Shown in pieces: positions 1 to 7,094 of a DNA stretch of 50,505 bases (the first letter of the stretch is position 1; the number at the start of each line of letters is the position of its first letter). Position numbers and translations under genes: made by a program. The stretch lies in IMG/VR virus record IMGVR_UViG_3300026116_000012, positions 1 through 50,505 of that record. One strand, 5' to 3'. Under the pieces are notes generated by a model that was given only the letters and a program-made list of their open reading frames with translations, was not told where the DNA came from and made no database searches. The stretch comes from a virus.

Positions 1-99
1 GCCTTGCTCGGTCGAAGGCTGCAAGACAATGGCGACTCGAGTCTCGTCTGTATATGCACGTAAGGGAGGCAAGGCGTACTGCGAGCAGCACTCGGGAGG
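1..99. repeat. Terminal direct repeat (left copy)
   Basis: Bases 1-99 are identical to bases 50407-50505. A perfect 99-nt overlap at both ends is what a short-read assembler leaves on a circular contig, so I read it as an assembly overlap rather than a packaged terminal repeat. The DEAH helicase reading frame continues without a break across the join, which supports a true circle of 50,406 bp. The repeat lies inside the zinc-finger repeat region, so a collapsed repeat copy number remains possible. Confidence 0.9.
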
Positions 100-628
100 A
101 CGATACGCACGTAAGCCGCTGCTTACTTGCAGCGCCGAAGGCTGCAGCGCGCTCGCGACTAGGTCCTCGTCGAACGGCGCTCGTCTCAAGGAAAACAAGG
201 CGTACTGCGAGCAGCACAAGATCGACACTGCGCCTAAACCACCGCTTCCTTGCAGCGCCGAAGGCTGCAGCGCGCTCGCGACTAGGCGCTCGTCGCACAA
301 TGCGAGATCGCTCCGACAGAAGCCGTACTGCGAGCAGCACTCAGGAGGACGAAAAGCGCCTAAACCTCTGCTTCCTTGCGGCGCTGAAGGCTGCAACGCG
401 CTCGCGACGAATCGGGCATCGATAGACGCGCGATGTCGCGGAGGCAAGGCATACTGCGAGCAGCACTCGGGAGGACGAAGGGCACCTAAACCCCTGCTTC
501 CTTGCGGCGTTGAAGGCTGCAACAGATTAGCGACTAAACAGGCATCGGCGCGTTCGCGACATCGCGGAGACAAGGCGTACTGCGAACAGCACAAGGGAGG
601 ACGTATCACGCTTCCGGAAGCTGCCGAA
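1..628 (+). repeat. Tandem 123-126 bp coding repeats (five units)
   Basis: The zinc-finger units also repeat at DNA level. Unit 1 begins at 50402 and runs through the join to about 118; unit 2 is 119-241, unit 3 242-367, unit 4 368-493 and unit 5 494-628. The segment encoding Y-C-E-Q-H is nearly identical in every unit. Such repeats can expand or contract by recombination and can be miscounted in short-read assemblies. Confidence 0.85.
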
Positions 629-631
629 TGA
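2..631 (+). CDS. DEAH-box helicase, C-terminal part (zinc-finger repeats); continues from 49163
   Basis: This is the 3' part of the helicase gene that begins at 49163. On the closed circle the gene is 1,875 nt (624 aa), and the frame agrees exactly at the join. The part seen here is five tandem units of 41-42 residues, each C-x4-C, then an L/M-A-T motif, then about 15 residues and Y-C-x2-H, separated by basic G-G-R-x-A-P-K-P linkers. The C/C/C/H spacing suggests one zinc ion per unit. I do not recognise a named family. The same module occurs once at the end of the next gene, the DNA polymerase. The stop overlaps the polymerase start by 4 nt (ATGA), so the two are translationally coupled. Confidence 0.85.
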   Translation, partial: PCSVEGCKTMATRVSSVYARKGGKAYCEQHSGGRYARKPLLTCSAEGCSALATRSSSNGARLKENKAYCEQHKIDTAPKPPLPCSAEGCSALATRRSSHNARSLRQKPYCEQHSGGRKAPKPLLPCGAEGCNALATNRASIDARCRGGKAYCEQHSGGRRAPKPLLPCGVEGCNRLATKQASARSRHRGDKAYCEQHKGGRITLPEAAE

Positions 632-2964
632 CTGCCCTCGCCTTCGATTACGAAACGGCGCTCATTCGTCCCGCGCTCCTCGCGCCTCCGCCCGCGTGCG
701 TCACGTGGCAGACGCCGGGCAGCGTCCCGCAGATTGCCGACTCCGCGTCGATCCGCCCGCTCGTCGCCGCGTGGCTTTCGGGCACGATGATCCTCGTCGG
801 GCATAACGTCGCCTTCGACCTCGCAGTGACGGGACAGGCGTTCCCCGATCTGCTGCCCGCCATCTTCCGAGCGTACGACGCGGATCGCGTCACCGACACG
901 ATGTTGCGGCAGCAGCTACTCGACATCGCGTCGGGCGTGTACCGCGGTCGGCTCACCCCGTCCGGCTTCTGGATCAAACACGAGTACACCCTCGAAGCGC
1001 TCGCGAAGCGCTGCGCCGGGATCCAGCTTCAGAAGGACGCGTGGCGCCTCTCGTACGGGAACTTCATCGGTGTCCCGCTCGAGCGCTGGCGCGAGCGCGC
1101 CGTCGAGGTGCAGGCCGCGGCACGGCCGCGCATCGCTGCGATAGAAGCCGTGCTCGCGGGGCTCGACGCCGCGCAAGCCGAGGAGACCGACGAAGAGGAC
1201 GACGCGCCGGGCGAGGGCGGTACGGGCGGCGTCGCGGAGCTCCTCGGGCCGGTGCTGCCCCCGACGACCAAGGCCGGGCGCAAGGCGCTCGAGAAAGAGC
1301 TCGACGGCCTGCGGCAGATGGTCGCGAGCGATCCCGATCAGTGCAAGGTGTACCCGCTCGACGACGCGCGGGCGACGCTCGCGGTGTACCTGAAGCAAGA
1401 AGCGCACGCCGCAGCCTTCCTCGCCGACCAGTACCGCCAATCCCGCGCCTCGTTTTGGCTGTACCTCTCGAGCGCGCACGGCGGGCGCACCGACTCGATC
1501 GGCGTCGGCGTGCTGCGCATGGAGACCGAGGCCGCGCTCGACGAGGTGCGCGGAGAGCTGCAGTCGCTCGGGCTCGTGAGGACGAACGGCAAGCGCGACA
1601 CGAAGATCGCGAAGCGGCGCATGATCGACACCTGCCTCCGCGACGGCCTGAAGCTGCGCCGCACGAAGGCGCACACCGAGGGGGACGACCTCTCCGTCGC
1701 GGAGTACACCGCGAAGGGCCGCAAGCCGCGGTGCAAGCTGCTCGACGGCACCCCGCTCGACGACGGGGACGCGCGCTGCGAGGTGCACATCTCGCTCGAC
1801 TCCGACGCGTGCGCCGCGTCCGAAGACCTCGTGCTCGTCGACTATTCCGAGTTCTCGACGCTAAAGAAGGTGCTGTCGAACGACATTCCTGCGCTCGAAG
1901 CCGGAACGATCTGGCCGGTGCATACGCGCTACGGCCTCGCGGAGACCGGCCGCACGACGAGCTCGAAGCCGAACATTCAGAACCTTCGCCGCAAGGCCGG
2001 CATTCGCGAGGCCTTCGTCCCGCGCGCCGGGCGCGTCTTCATCCAAGCCGACTATCCGCAGCTCGAGCTCTACACGCTCGCGCAGTGCTGCAAGACGTGG
2101 TTTGGCTTCTCGAAGCTCGCAGACATCCTGAACGCCGGAATGGATCCGCACCTCGCGGTCGCGGCCGATATCCTCGGCATCTCGTACGAGGTCGCGTTCC
2201 GCGATCGAAAGCAGAAGTACGTCGACGACGCGCGCCAGATCGCGAAGGTCATGAACTTTGGCTTTCCCGGGGGCCTCGGGATCGAGAAGCTGATCATCTT
2301 CGCGCGCAAGGTGTACAACGTCGTCTTTCACCCCGATCCCGACAAGGCGATCGAGCGCGTCAAAGAGCTGAAGGAAAAGTGGAAGCGGACGCTCCCCGAG
2401 ATGCGTCACCACTTCGCGCGCGTCAACGCGCTCTGCGACAACCCGGGAGGGCTTGCCTCCGTCGAGACGCTTTGGACGAAGCGCCAGCGCGGCGGCGCGA
2501 CGTACTGCGCGGCCTGTAACAACGGCTTCCAAGCGCTCGGCGTCGACTGCGCGAAAGAGGCAGGCTGGCGGATCACGCGCGCGATGTACGTCGAGCCCGA
2601 GTCACCGCTCTTCGGCTCGCGCCTGCCGTTCTTCGTACACGACGAGTTCATTGGGGAGAGCGACGAGGCCGTCGCGCACGAGGCCGCGCACGAGCTCGCG
2701 AGGCTGATGGTCGAAGGCGCGAACATCTATCTCCCCGACGTCCCGATCAAGCTCGAGAAGATGGAGCCGCTCACCATGCGTCGATGGTCGAAGAAGGCCG
2801 ACCCGTGCACGAACGAGCACGGCCGACTCGTGCCGTGGGAGGGGAAGCTCTGCTCGGTGCCGGGCTGCGTCTCGGGAGAGCCCGGGAAAGAGAAACCGAC
2901 CATGGCGACTCGCTTGTTCGGCGAGACGTGGTGGTGCGGGAAGCACGCGCCGAAAGCGGCATAG
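628..2964 (+). CDS. Family A DNA polymerase with 3'-5' exonuclease and C-terminal zinc finger
   Basis: Replicative DNA polymerase of the Pol I type, 778 aa. An N-terminal 3'-5' exonuclease is indicated by F-D-Y-E-T (residues 6-10), G-H-N-V-A-F-D (near 60) and Y-P-L-D-D (near 245). An acidic Gly-rich insert lies near 185-200. Polymerase motif A is A-D-Y-P-Q-L-E-L (Asp475), motif B is R-x3-K-x3-F-G with Lys540, and motif C is H-D-E (671-673). No 5'-3' exonuclease domain is present. The last about 40 residues are an extra C-x4-C-x22-C-x2-H finger (Cys742, Cys747, Cys770, His773) preceded by T-M-A-T-R, matching the helicase repeats encoded just upstream. The start overlaps the helicase stop. The function call is firm; the role of the finger is unknown. 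Confidence 0.95.
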   Translation: MTALAFDYETALIRPALLAPPPACVTWQTPGSVPQIADSASIRPLVAAWLSGTMILVGHNVAFDLAVTGQAFPDLLPAIFRAYDADRVTDTMLRQQLLDIASGVYRGRLTPSGFWIKHEYTLEALAKRCAGIQLQKDAWRLSYGNFIGVPLERWRERAVEVQAAARPRIAAIEAVLAGLDAAQAEETDEEDDAPGEGGTGGVAELLGPVLPPTTKAGRKALEKELDGLRQMVASDPDQCKVYPLDDARATLAVYLKQEAHAAAFLADQYRQSRASFWLYLSSAHGGRTDSIGVGVLRMETEAALDEVRGELQSLGLVRTNGKRDTKIAKRRMIDTCLRDGLKLRRTKAHTEGDDLSVAEYTAKGRKPRCKLLDGTPLDDGDARCEVHISLDSDACAASEDLVLVDYSEFSTLKKVLSNDIPALEAGTIWPVHTRYGLAETGRTTSSKPNIQNLRRKAGIREAFVPRAGRVFIQADYPQLELYTLAQCCKTWFGFSKLADILNAGMDPHLAVAADILGISYEVAFRDRKQKYVDDARQIAKVMNFGFPGGLGIEKLIIFARKVYNVVFHPDPDKAIERVKELKEKWKRTLPEMRHHFARVNALCDNPGGLASVETLWTKRQRGGATYCAACNNGFQALGVDCAKEAGWRITRAMYVEPESPLFGSRLPFFVHDEFIGESDEAVAHEAAHELARLMVEGANIYLPDVPIKLEKMEPLTMRRWSKKADPCTNEHGRLVPWEGKLCSVPGCVSGEPGKEKPTMATRLFGETWWCGKHAPKAA

Positions 2965-3033
2965 CACCTAGTCCTCGCTCCTTCGATAGCCCCGACGCCT
3001 GCGGCAAACCGCGGCTCGGGGCTATGGGCGTTC
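2965..3033. promoter_or_regulatory. Strong hairpin between polymerase and next gene
   Basis: The 69-nt gap holds a long inverted repeat. ATAGCCCCGA at 2986-2995 pairs perfectly with TCGGGGCTAT at 3016-3025. Inside it GCC (2997-2999) pairs with GGC (3013-3015) and GCGG (3001-3004) with CCGC (3009-3012) around a CAAA loop, giving about 17 bp with two single-base bulges. There is no T-run after it, so it is not a classic intrinsic terminator. Its right arm ends 8 nt before the ATG at 3034, where it could hide the ribosome binding site. Processing, termination or translational control are all possible. Confidence 0.65.
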
Positions 3034-3498
3034 ATGCCCGACGACATCGATCCGCGCGCCCTCGTCGCTGCGACCTTGTTTGGATACGTCCCCGAGACGC
3101 AACGCGTCCGCTATCCGGTGCTGCCGCCCTTCATTCCGGCCGCACTGCCGCCGCTCGAGAGACGCGTCGATACCTGGACACCCGAACGCCGAGCCGCGCA
3201 GGCGGAACGCCTTGCTCGCGTTCGGGCCGCGCGAACGCCCGAGGAGCGCGCCGCGGAAAACGTCGACCGTAAGTCGGCGTGGACGCTCGAGCGTCGACTG
3301 AAGCAAGCCGAGCAAGCGGCGCTCCGATGGGCCGCAAAGACTCCCGAGGAGCGCGCCGCGCGGGAAGCGAAGCGCCTCGCCTCGCGTGCAGCAAACCAGG
3401 CGCTTCGGACGCCTGCGAAGTCAGGTCGTCCGCGCCGCTCGTATGAGGAGATGAGCGTCGACGAGCGGTTCGACTTCCTCATGGGACGACGGCGCTAG
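3034..3498 (+). CDS. Basic repeat-containing hypothetical protein
   Basis: 154 aa, very rich in Arg, Ala and Glu. The middle consists of imperfect helical repeats around the core A-[RK]-T-P-E-E-R-A-A (near residues 66 and 107), with S/T-W-T-[PL]-E-R-R variants between them, suggesting an extended charged helix. Near the end, S-G-R-P-R-R resembles an AT-hook-like basic patch, so nucleic-acid binding is possible. I do not recognise a family. The start follows the hairpin at 2986-3025 with no good Shine-Dalgarno sequence. It sits between the polymerase and the sigma factor and is followed by a promoter. Confidence 0.7.
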   Translation: MPDDIDPRALVAATLFGYVPETQRVRYPVLPPFIPAALPPLERRVDTWTPERRAAQAERLARVRAARTPEERAAENVDRKSAWTLERRLKQAEQAALRWAAKTPEERAAREAKRLASRAANQALRTPAKSGRPRRSYEEMSVDERFDFLMGRRR

Positions 3499-3530
3499 GC
3501 GACGAGGTCGTACCAATCGCGATCCAGGCA

Positions 3531-3566
3531 ACGGCAAAAGCGACCACCTAATTCGTATATCTCGAC
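3531..3566 (+). promoter_or_regulatory. Phage promoter, leaderless type, for the sigma-factor operon
   Basis: ACGGCAAAAG (3531-3540), 13 nt, then CGTATATC (3554-3561), then 5 nt to the ATG at 3567. The stretch ATTCGTATATCTCG[A/G]CATGA and the upstream ACGGCAAAAGC recur at exactly the same spacing before the gene at 41256, and related copies lie before 38472 and 47619. A -10 box ending 5 nt before the start codon places the transcript start at or next to the ATG, so the mRNA should be leaderless; there is no ribosome binding site here. This promoter would drive the overlapping gene series that follows. Confidence 0.75.
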
Positions 3567-4085
3567 ATGACGAAAACGGAAGAACAGGCACTCATCGCGC
3601 AGCACGAAGCGAGGATCCGCTTTCTTGCGCTTTCGTTCAATCGCATGGGCGTTCCGCTCGACGACCTGCTGCAAGAAGCGCGCATCGCGTTCGTGATCGC
3701 GGTTCGTCACTGGCGGCCCGATGGCGGCGCGTCGCTCATCACGTTCGCTCATCGCTCGATCGTCAACGCGCTGATCTCGCTGACGCGCAAGGCGATGACC
3801 GATATCCCTGTCACGCACGACGGCTCGACGGAGGTGCTTGACGGCGCGCTCAGCGCCGAAGAGCTCGTCGTGCTCGTCGAGCTGCTCGCGCGCCTCACGA
3901 TCCGCGAACGCGTCGTCGTGCTCGAGCACCTCGCGTCGAGCAAGACATACGACGAGCTCGTCGCCGAACTCGGCGTCTCTTTCAAGACGGTCCGTTGGGC
4001 ACACGAGAGCGCGCTCGCGAAGATGCGCGCCGTAGCGGAGGTGGCGCCGCTCGCGACGCTCCAGAGGAAGACCGAGGCCGCGTAA
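3567..4085 (+). CDS. RNA polymerase sigma factor (sigma-70 family, small)
   Basis: 172 aa, close to the size of ECF-type or sporulation-type sigma factors. Residues about 27-68 look like sigma region 2 (D-D-L-L-Q-E-A-R-I-A-F followed by F-A-H-R-S-I-V-N-A-L), and residues about 110-155 like region 4, a helix-turn-helix with L-T-I-R-E-R-x-V-V-L-E-H-L and T-Y-D-E-L-V-A-E-L-G-V-S-F-K-T-V. It should redirect host RNA polymerase, most plausibly to late or other phage promoters. Its start is fixed by the leaderless promoter immediately before it. The stop overlaps the next start by 1 nt (TAATG). Because its own promoter belongs to the recurring phage motif, autoregulation is possible. Confidence 0.85.
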   Translation: MTKTEEQALIAQHEARIRFLALSFNRMGVPLDDLLQEARIAFVIAVRHWRPDGGASLITFAHRSIVNALISLTRKAMTDIPVTHDGSTEVLDGALSAEELVVLVELLARLTIRERVVVLEHLASSKTYDELVAELGVSFKTVRWAHESALAKMRAVAEVAPLATLQRKTEAA

Positions 4086-4636
4086 TGCTCCCCTTCATCG
4101 AAACGCGCACGGGCGGAGAGTTCTGGCCGCTCGATCCCAAGCCGGCCGACGTCGACATCGAAGACATCGCGCACGCGCTCTCGAATCAGTGCCGCTTCAG
4201 CGGACACACCCGCGTGCACTACTCCGTTGCGGAGCACTCGGTGCGTGTCGCCCGGCTGCTCGCGTCGCTGAACCACGGCCCCTTCACGCAGATGTGGGGA
4301 CTGCTGCACGACGCGAGCGAGGCGTACCTCGTCGACCTTCCCTCGCCGCTGAAGCGCGACCCGAGGCTCGCGTTCTACGTCGAAGCGGAGGCCGCTGTCA
4401 TGCGTGCCGTCTGCGCGCGCTTCGAGCTCGCGAGCAGTCCCCCGCCCTGCATCGCGGTCGCAGACGCGACGCTCCTCGCGACCGAGGTGCGGGACCTGAT
4501 GCATCCGAACTCAGGCCATTGGGGGAAGCTCACTGCCGAGCCTCTCCGCGAGCGGATCTACCCGTGGGCGCCGCACACCGCGCGCGCGACTTTCCTGACG
4601 ACCTTCGAGCAGATCCGAAAGGCGATGGGCCGATGA
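4085..4636 (+). CDS. HD-domain phosphohydrolase (YfbR/dNTPase-like)
   Basis: 183 aa HD-superfamily metal-dependent phosphohydrolase. The hallmark elements are I-A-H-A-L-S-x2-C-R-F-x-G-H, Y-S-V-A-E-H-S-V, and L-L-H-D-A-S-E-A-Y with D-L-P-S-P-L-K, the layout of YfbR-like 5'-nucleotidases and phage dNTPases. It probably dephosphorylates deoxynucleotides and so shapes the dNTP pool. It overlaps the next gene, another nucleotide hydrolase, by 4 nt. The DatZ enzymes of 2-aminoadenine (Z-genome) phages belong to this superfamily, but substrate cannot be read from sequence and I see no PurZ here. Confidence 0.88.
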   Translation: MLPFIETRTGGEFWPLDPKPADVDIEDIAHALSNQCRFSGHTRVHYSVAEHSVRVARLLASLNHGPFTQMWGLLHDASEAYLVDLPSPLKRDPRLAFYVEAEAAVMRAVCARFELASSPPPCIAVADATLLATEVRDLMHPNSGHWGKLTAEPLRERIYPWAPHTARATFLTTFEQIRKAMGR

Positions 4637-5115
4637 AAGACACGAATCCCAAAGACGCGCTCGCGGCCGACAAGGTGCCGTTGTCGCTCCTCTCGCCAAT
4701 TGCCGAGGCGCATATGTCCCTCGCCCTGTACGCCGGCTATTGCAAGTACGGCGCTTGGAACTGGCGCTTGTCGGGCGTGCGCGCGTCGGTCTACCTCGGC
4801 GCTGCACGGCGGCACCTCGCCGCGTGGATGTCGGGCGAGGCCGTCGACCCGACCGACGGCACCGATCACCGCGCGAATGTTATGGCGTGCATGGCGATCC
4901 TGCTCGACGCCGAGGCCGCGGGGAAGCTCGTCGACGACCGCCCGCCGAGCGTCGCGGTGCGCGAGACGTACGCGCGGTGCGAGGCGACGATGGCGGCGCT
5001 CCGCGCGAAGTACGCCGACCGCGCGCCGCGCCACTACACGATCGTCGACACCGTAACAGCGGGCGTCGAAGAAGGCATCGATATCGACCTCACCGACGAT
5101 TGCGAGGAAGTCTAA
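4633..5115 (+). CDS. dATP/dGTP diphosphohydrolase-like (DUF5664)
   Basis: 160 aa. The N-terminus N-P-K-D-A-L-A-x2-K-V-P-L-S-L-L, the block K-Y-G-A-W-N-W-R with G-V-R-A-S-V-Y, and R-R-H-L-A-A-W followed by D-H-x-A-N-V-M-A-C are the signature of the DUF5664 family, annotated in phages as dATP/dGTP diphosphohydrolases (all-alpha NTP pyrophosphatase relatives of MazG). It likely turns purine dNTPs into dNMPs. The C-terminal 40 residues are acidic and not part of the core. It overlaps genes on both sides (ATGA and 1 nt), placing it in a nucleotide-pool module with the HD enzyme and the MazG-like protein at 6463. Confidence 0.85.
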   Translation: MKDTNPKDALAADKVPLSLLSPIAEAHMSLALYAGYCKYGAWNWRLSGVRASVYLGAARRHLAAWMSGEAVDPTDGTDHRANVMACMAILLDAEAAGKLVDDRPPSVAVRETYARCEATMAALRAKYADRAPRHYTIVDTVTAGVEEGIDIDLTDDCEEV

Positions 5116-6278
5116 TGGCGCGCTGGACAGAAGAGGATATCGCGAAGGCTCGTCGGATCGTCGACCGCGCGCCGAGCGTCGCAGAGGGGCGCGCCCGCGT
5201 CGCAAAACACTTCGGCGTCTCGACGGGCGCGGTGCGCGGGATCTTCCGCAGGCACGACAGCACGTCGGCGCGCGTCGAGCCCCCGCCCGCGGAGGTCAAG
5301 ACGTTCGCCGAACGCATGGCGACGCGCGCCGAGAACGTCCGGATCAACACGCTCGAGAAGGACATCGACGCGCTTCGGCAGACGGTCGACGTGATGTCGC
5401 AGCTCACGTCGCGCCCGCTCGACCCCGTGCAGCGGTACGAGCTGCGGTCCGGCTTGCGCGAGGCGACGGCCGTTGCGCTGCTCTCCGACGTGCACGCGGA
5501 CGAGCGCGTGCTGAAACACGAGACGCCGCTCGGCAACGTCTACAACGCAGAGGTCGCGGAGCGCAGCCTCGCGCGGTTCTTCCTCGGGTACCGATGGCTG
5601 CTCGATCACCATCGCACGGCCTTTCAGATCACCGACGTCGTGCTTTGGCTCGGCGGCGATCTCATCTCGGGGCAGATCCACGACGAGCTCAAAGAGACGA
5701 CCTCGGGCACGCCGATCGAGGGAATCCTTTGGCTCCGCTCGCGGCTGATCGCCGGGATCGACAAGCTGCTCGAAGATCCGAAGACCGAGCGGCTGCACGT
5801 CGTGTGCTCGTACGGCAACCACGGCCGCGACACGCGCAAGCCGATGCGGGCGCGCGGCGCAGCGCACTCGTACGAATGGGCGCTCTACCAATGGCTCGCC
5901 TCGCACTACGCGAACGAGCCTCGCGTGCGCTTCCTCGCCGACCCCTCGGCGCACCAGTACATGCAAGTCTACGACTGGAATATCCACTTCCACCACGGCG
6001 ACGAGACGAACTACCAAGGCGGCGTTGGCGGGGTCATGATCCCGATCAACAAGTCGGTATCGCAATGGGACATCGTTCGGCGCTGCGACTTCCATAACTT
6101 CGGCCACTGGCACCAATACATCGACACCGGGCGCGTCGCGCTGAACGGCTCGGTGATTGGCTACAACGCGTATGCGATGTCGATCAAGGCGACTCCCGAG
6201 GCGCCGCAGCAGGCCTTCTACCTGCTCGACTCGAAGCGCGGCAAGACGTGCAAGTCGCCGATCTGGGTTCGAGATTGA
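5115..6278 (+). CDS. Calcineurin-like metallophosphoesterase with N-terminal HTH
   Basis: 387 aa. The phosphoesterase has the standard metal motifs: L-S-D-V-H (Asp125, His127), G-G-D (Asp182), Y-G-N-H-G-R-D (Asn235, His236), H-F-H-H-G-D, and G-H-W-H near residue 330. Residues 1-50 look like a small helix-turn-helix (A-R-V-A-K-H-F-G-V-S-T-G-A-V), followed by a coiled segment near 65-95. The fusion suggests the enzyme is directed to DNA. Substrate is unknown; a nuclease, nucleotide phosphatase or protein phosphatase are possible. Similar HTH-phosphoesterase phage proteins are seen, but I cannot name a function. Confidence 0.85.
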   Translation: MARWTEEDIAKARRIVDRAPSVAEGRARVAKHFGVSTGAVRGIFRRHDSTSARVEPPPAEVKTFAERMATRAENVRINTLEKDIDALRQTVDVMSQLTSRPLDPVQRYELRSGLREATAVALLSDVHADERVLKHETPLGNVYNAEVAERSLARFFLGYRWLLDHHRTAFQITDVVLWLGGDLISGQIHDELKETTSGTPIEGILWLRSRLIAGIDKLLEDPKTERLHVVCSYGNHGRDTRKPMRARGAAHSYEWALYQWLASHYANEPRVRFLADPSAHQYMQVYDWNIHFHHGDETNYQGGVGGVMIPINKSVSQWDIVRRCDFHNFGHWHQYIDTGRVALNGSVIGYNAYAMSIKATPEAPQQAFYLLDSKRGKTCKSPIWVRD

Positions 6279-6454
6279 ACGCGCCTCGCTCGTCACGCGG
6301 CCGCTGCGTGGCGTGTCAGCGAATCTCGCAAACGCAAAAGGGTGTTTGCGTCGACGAGGCAGGGTGCCGCGCGGAGCTCGACGCGTCGTCAGCGTTCCGC
6401 GCGGCACTTCAAGAATTCGTCCAGCGGTACGGCGGGATCACGCCGAAGAAGTAG
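6275..6454 (+). CDS. Small zinc-ribbon-like protein
   Basis: 59 aa if it starts at TTG 6275, which overlaps the previous stop (TTGA) as in the coupled series around it. C-V-A-C-Q near residue 13 and two later cysteines (C-x2-C-x11-C-x5-C) suggest a metal-binding knuckle. The coding DNA contains a 7-bp inverted repeat, CGCAAAC (6327-6333) and GTTTGCG (6344-6350). The start is uncertain; no ATG fits well in this frame. Function unknown. Confidence 0.5.
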   Translation: MNAPRSSRGRCVACQRISQTQKGVCVDEAGCRAELDASSAFRAALQEFVQRYGGITPKK

Positions 6455-6462
6455 GTGCAAGC

Positions 6463-6828
6463 ATGCTCCCGATTACGCAATTGCAAAACCATCTCCCGTG
6501 GGGCGAGTACACGTATAGCGCCGAGTTCAATCAGGCGCAGATGCGACACAAGCACTTCGGACACGCGCTTCTGCACGTGCTCAAAGCAGCCGGCAAGCTC
6601 GCGGCTGTCGTCGACAACGCAGAGCACTCGGGAAGCGAGTTCACTCCCGAAGAAGTCGATCGCTTCCTCGCCGATCTAGTTATCTGCGCGGCGCGCATGG
6701 CCAACACGTGCCCCGGCCGGCGCATCGATCTCGACGCCGCGGTGATCTCTCGTTGCGAGGACATCGCAGGGCGACTCGTCGACGGCAACGGCACGACGTG
6801 GGCGACGGTCGACGTTTCCGGCCGATGA
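6463..6828 (+). CDS. MazG-like nucleotide pyrophosphohydrolase
   Basis: 121 aa. An all-alpha protein with H-A-L-L-H-V-L-K-A-A-G-K-L-A, then E-E-V-D-R-F-L-A-D-L-V-I-C-A-A-R-M-A-N, then R-I-D-L-D-A-A-V. This is the helix layout of MazG-like NTP pyrophosphatases, in which acidic residues of the first and second helix pairs bind Mg2+. The canonical E-x2-E motif is weak, so activity is uncertain. It sits in the same coupled operon as the HD and DUF5664 enzymes. The ATG is preceded by a short GTAGGTG sequence. Confidence 0.65.
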   Translation: MLPITQLQNHLPWGEYTYSAEFNQAQMRHKHFGHALLHVLKAAGKLAAVVDNAEHSGSEFTPEEVDRFLADLVICAARMANTCPGRRIDLDAAVISRCEDIAGRLVDGNGTTWATVDVSGR

Positions 6829-7094
6829 GCGTCGAGAACAACCTGCGCAGGCGGCTCGAGTATTGGACACGCGCGCTCGAGTCGCGGCTCGCGCACGAGG
6901 ACGACTTACGCAAGCGGTACGAGTTCGCGCTGAGGAAGATGCAGGCCTCGTGCTTCGGCGAGCTCGTCGACGCGCACGAGGCCGTGATGGCTGCCCGCGA
7001 GCAGTGGCGCGAGGCGACCCCGCGCAGCGACGAGGCACGCAAGGAAGTGGCGCAGCTCCGCGAGGCGCTCGCGCAGAAAGGCTATGCAACGTGA
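6825..7094 (+). CDS. Small coiled-coil hypothetical protein
   Basis: 89 aa, almost wholly helical and charged (R-R-R-L-E-Y-W-T-R-A-L near residue 8, then long Glu/Arg/Ala helices). Its start overlaps the previous stop by 4 nt (ATGA) and its stop overlaps the next GTG start. I do not recognise a family; a structural adaptor or small regulator is possible. Confidence 0.7.
   Translation: MSVENNLRRRLEYWTRALESRLAHEDDLRKRYEFALRKMQASCFGELVDAHEAVMAAREQWREATPRSDEARKEVAQLREALAQKGYAT

Noticed and set aside
1041-2519. Long Arg/Ala-rich open frames overlapping the polymerase on both strands
   Set aside because: Compositional shadows of a GC-rich gene; the polymerase frame carries all family motifs.
4085-5115. 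Full 2-aminoadenine (Z) biosynthesis system
   Set aside because: No PurZ-like protein found among the genes; kept only as a partial resemblance.
6331-6340. AACGCAAAAG resembling the -35 box of the phage promoter
   Set aside because: No CGTATATC-like box at the required distance.
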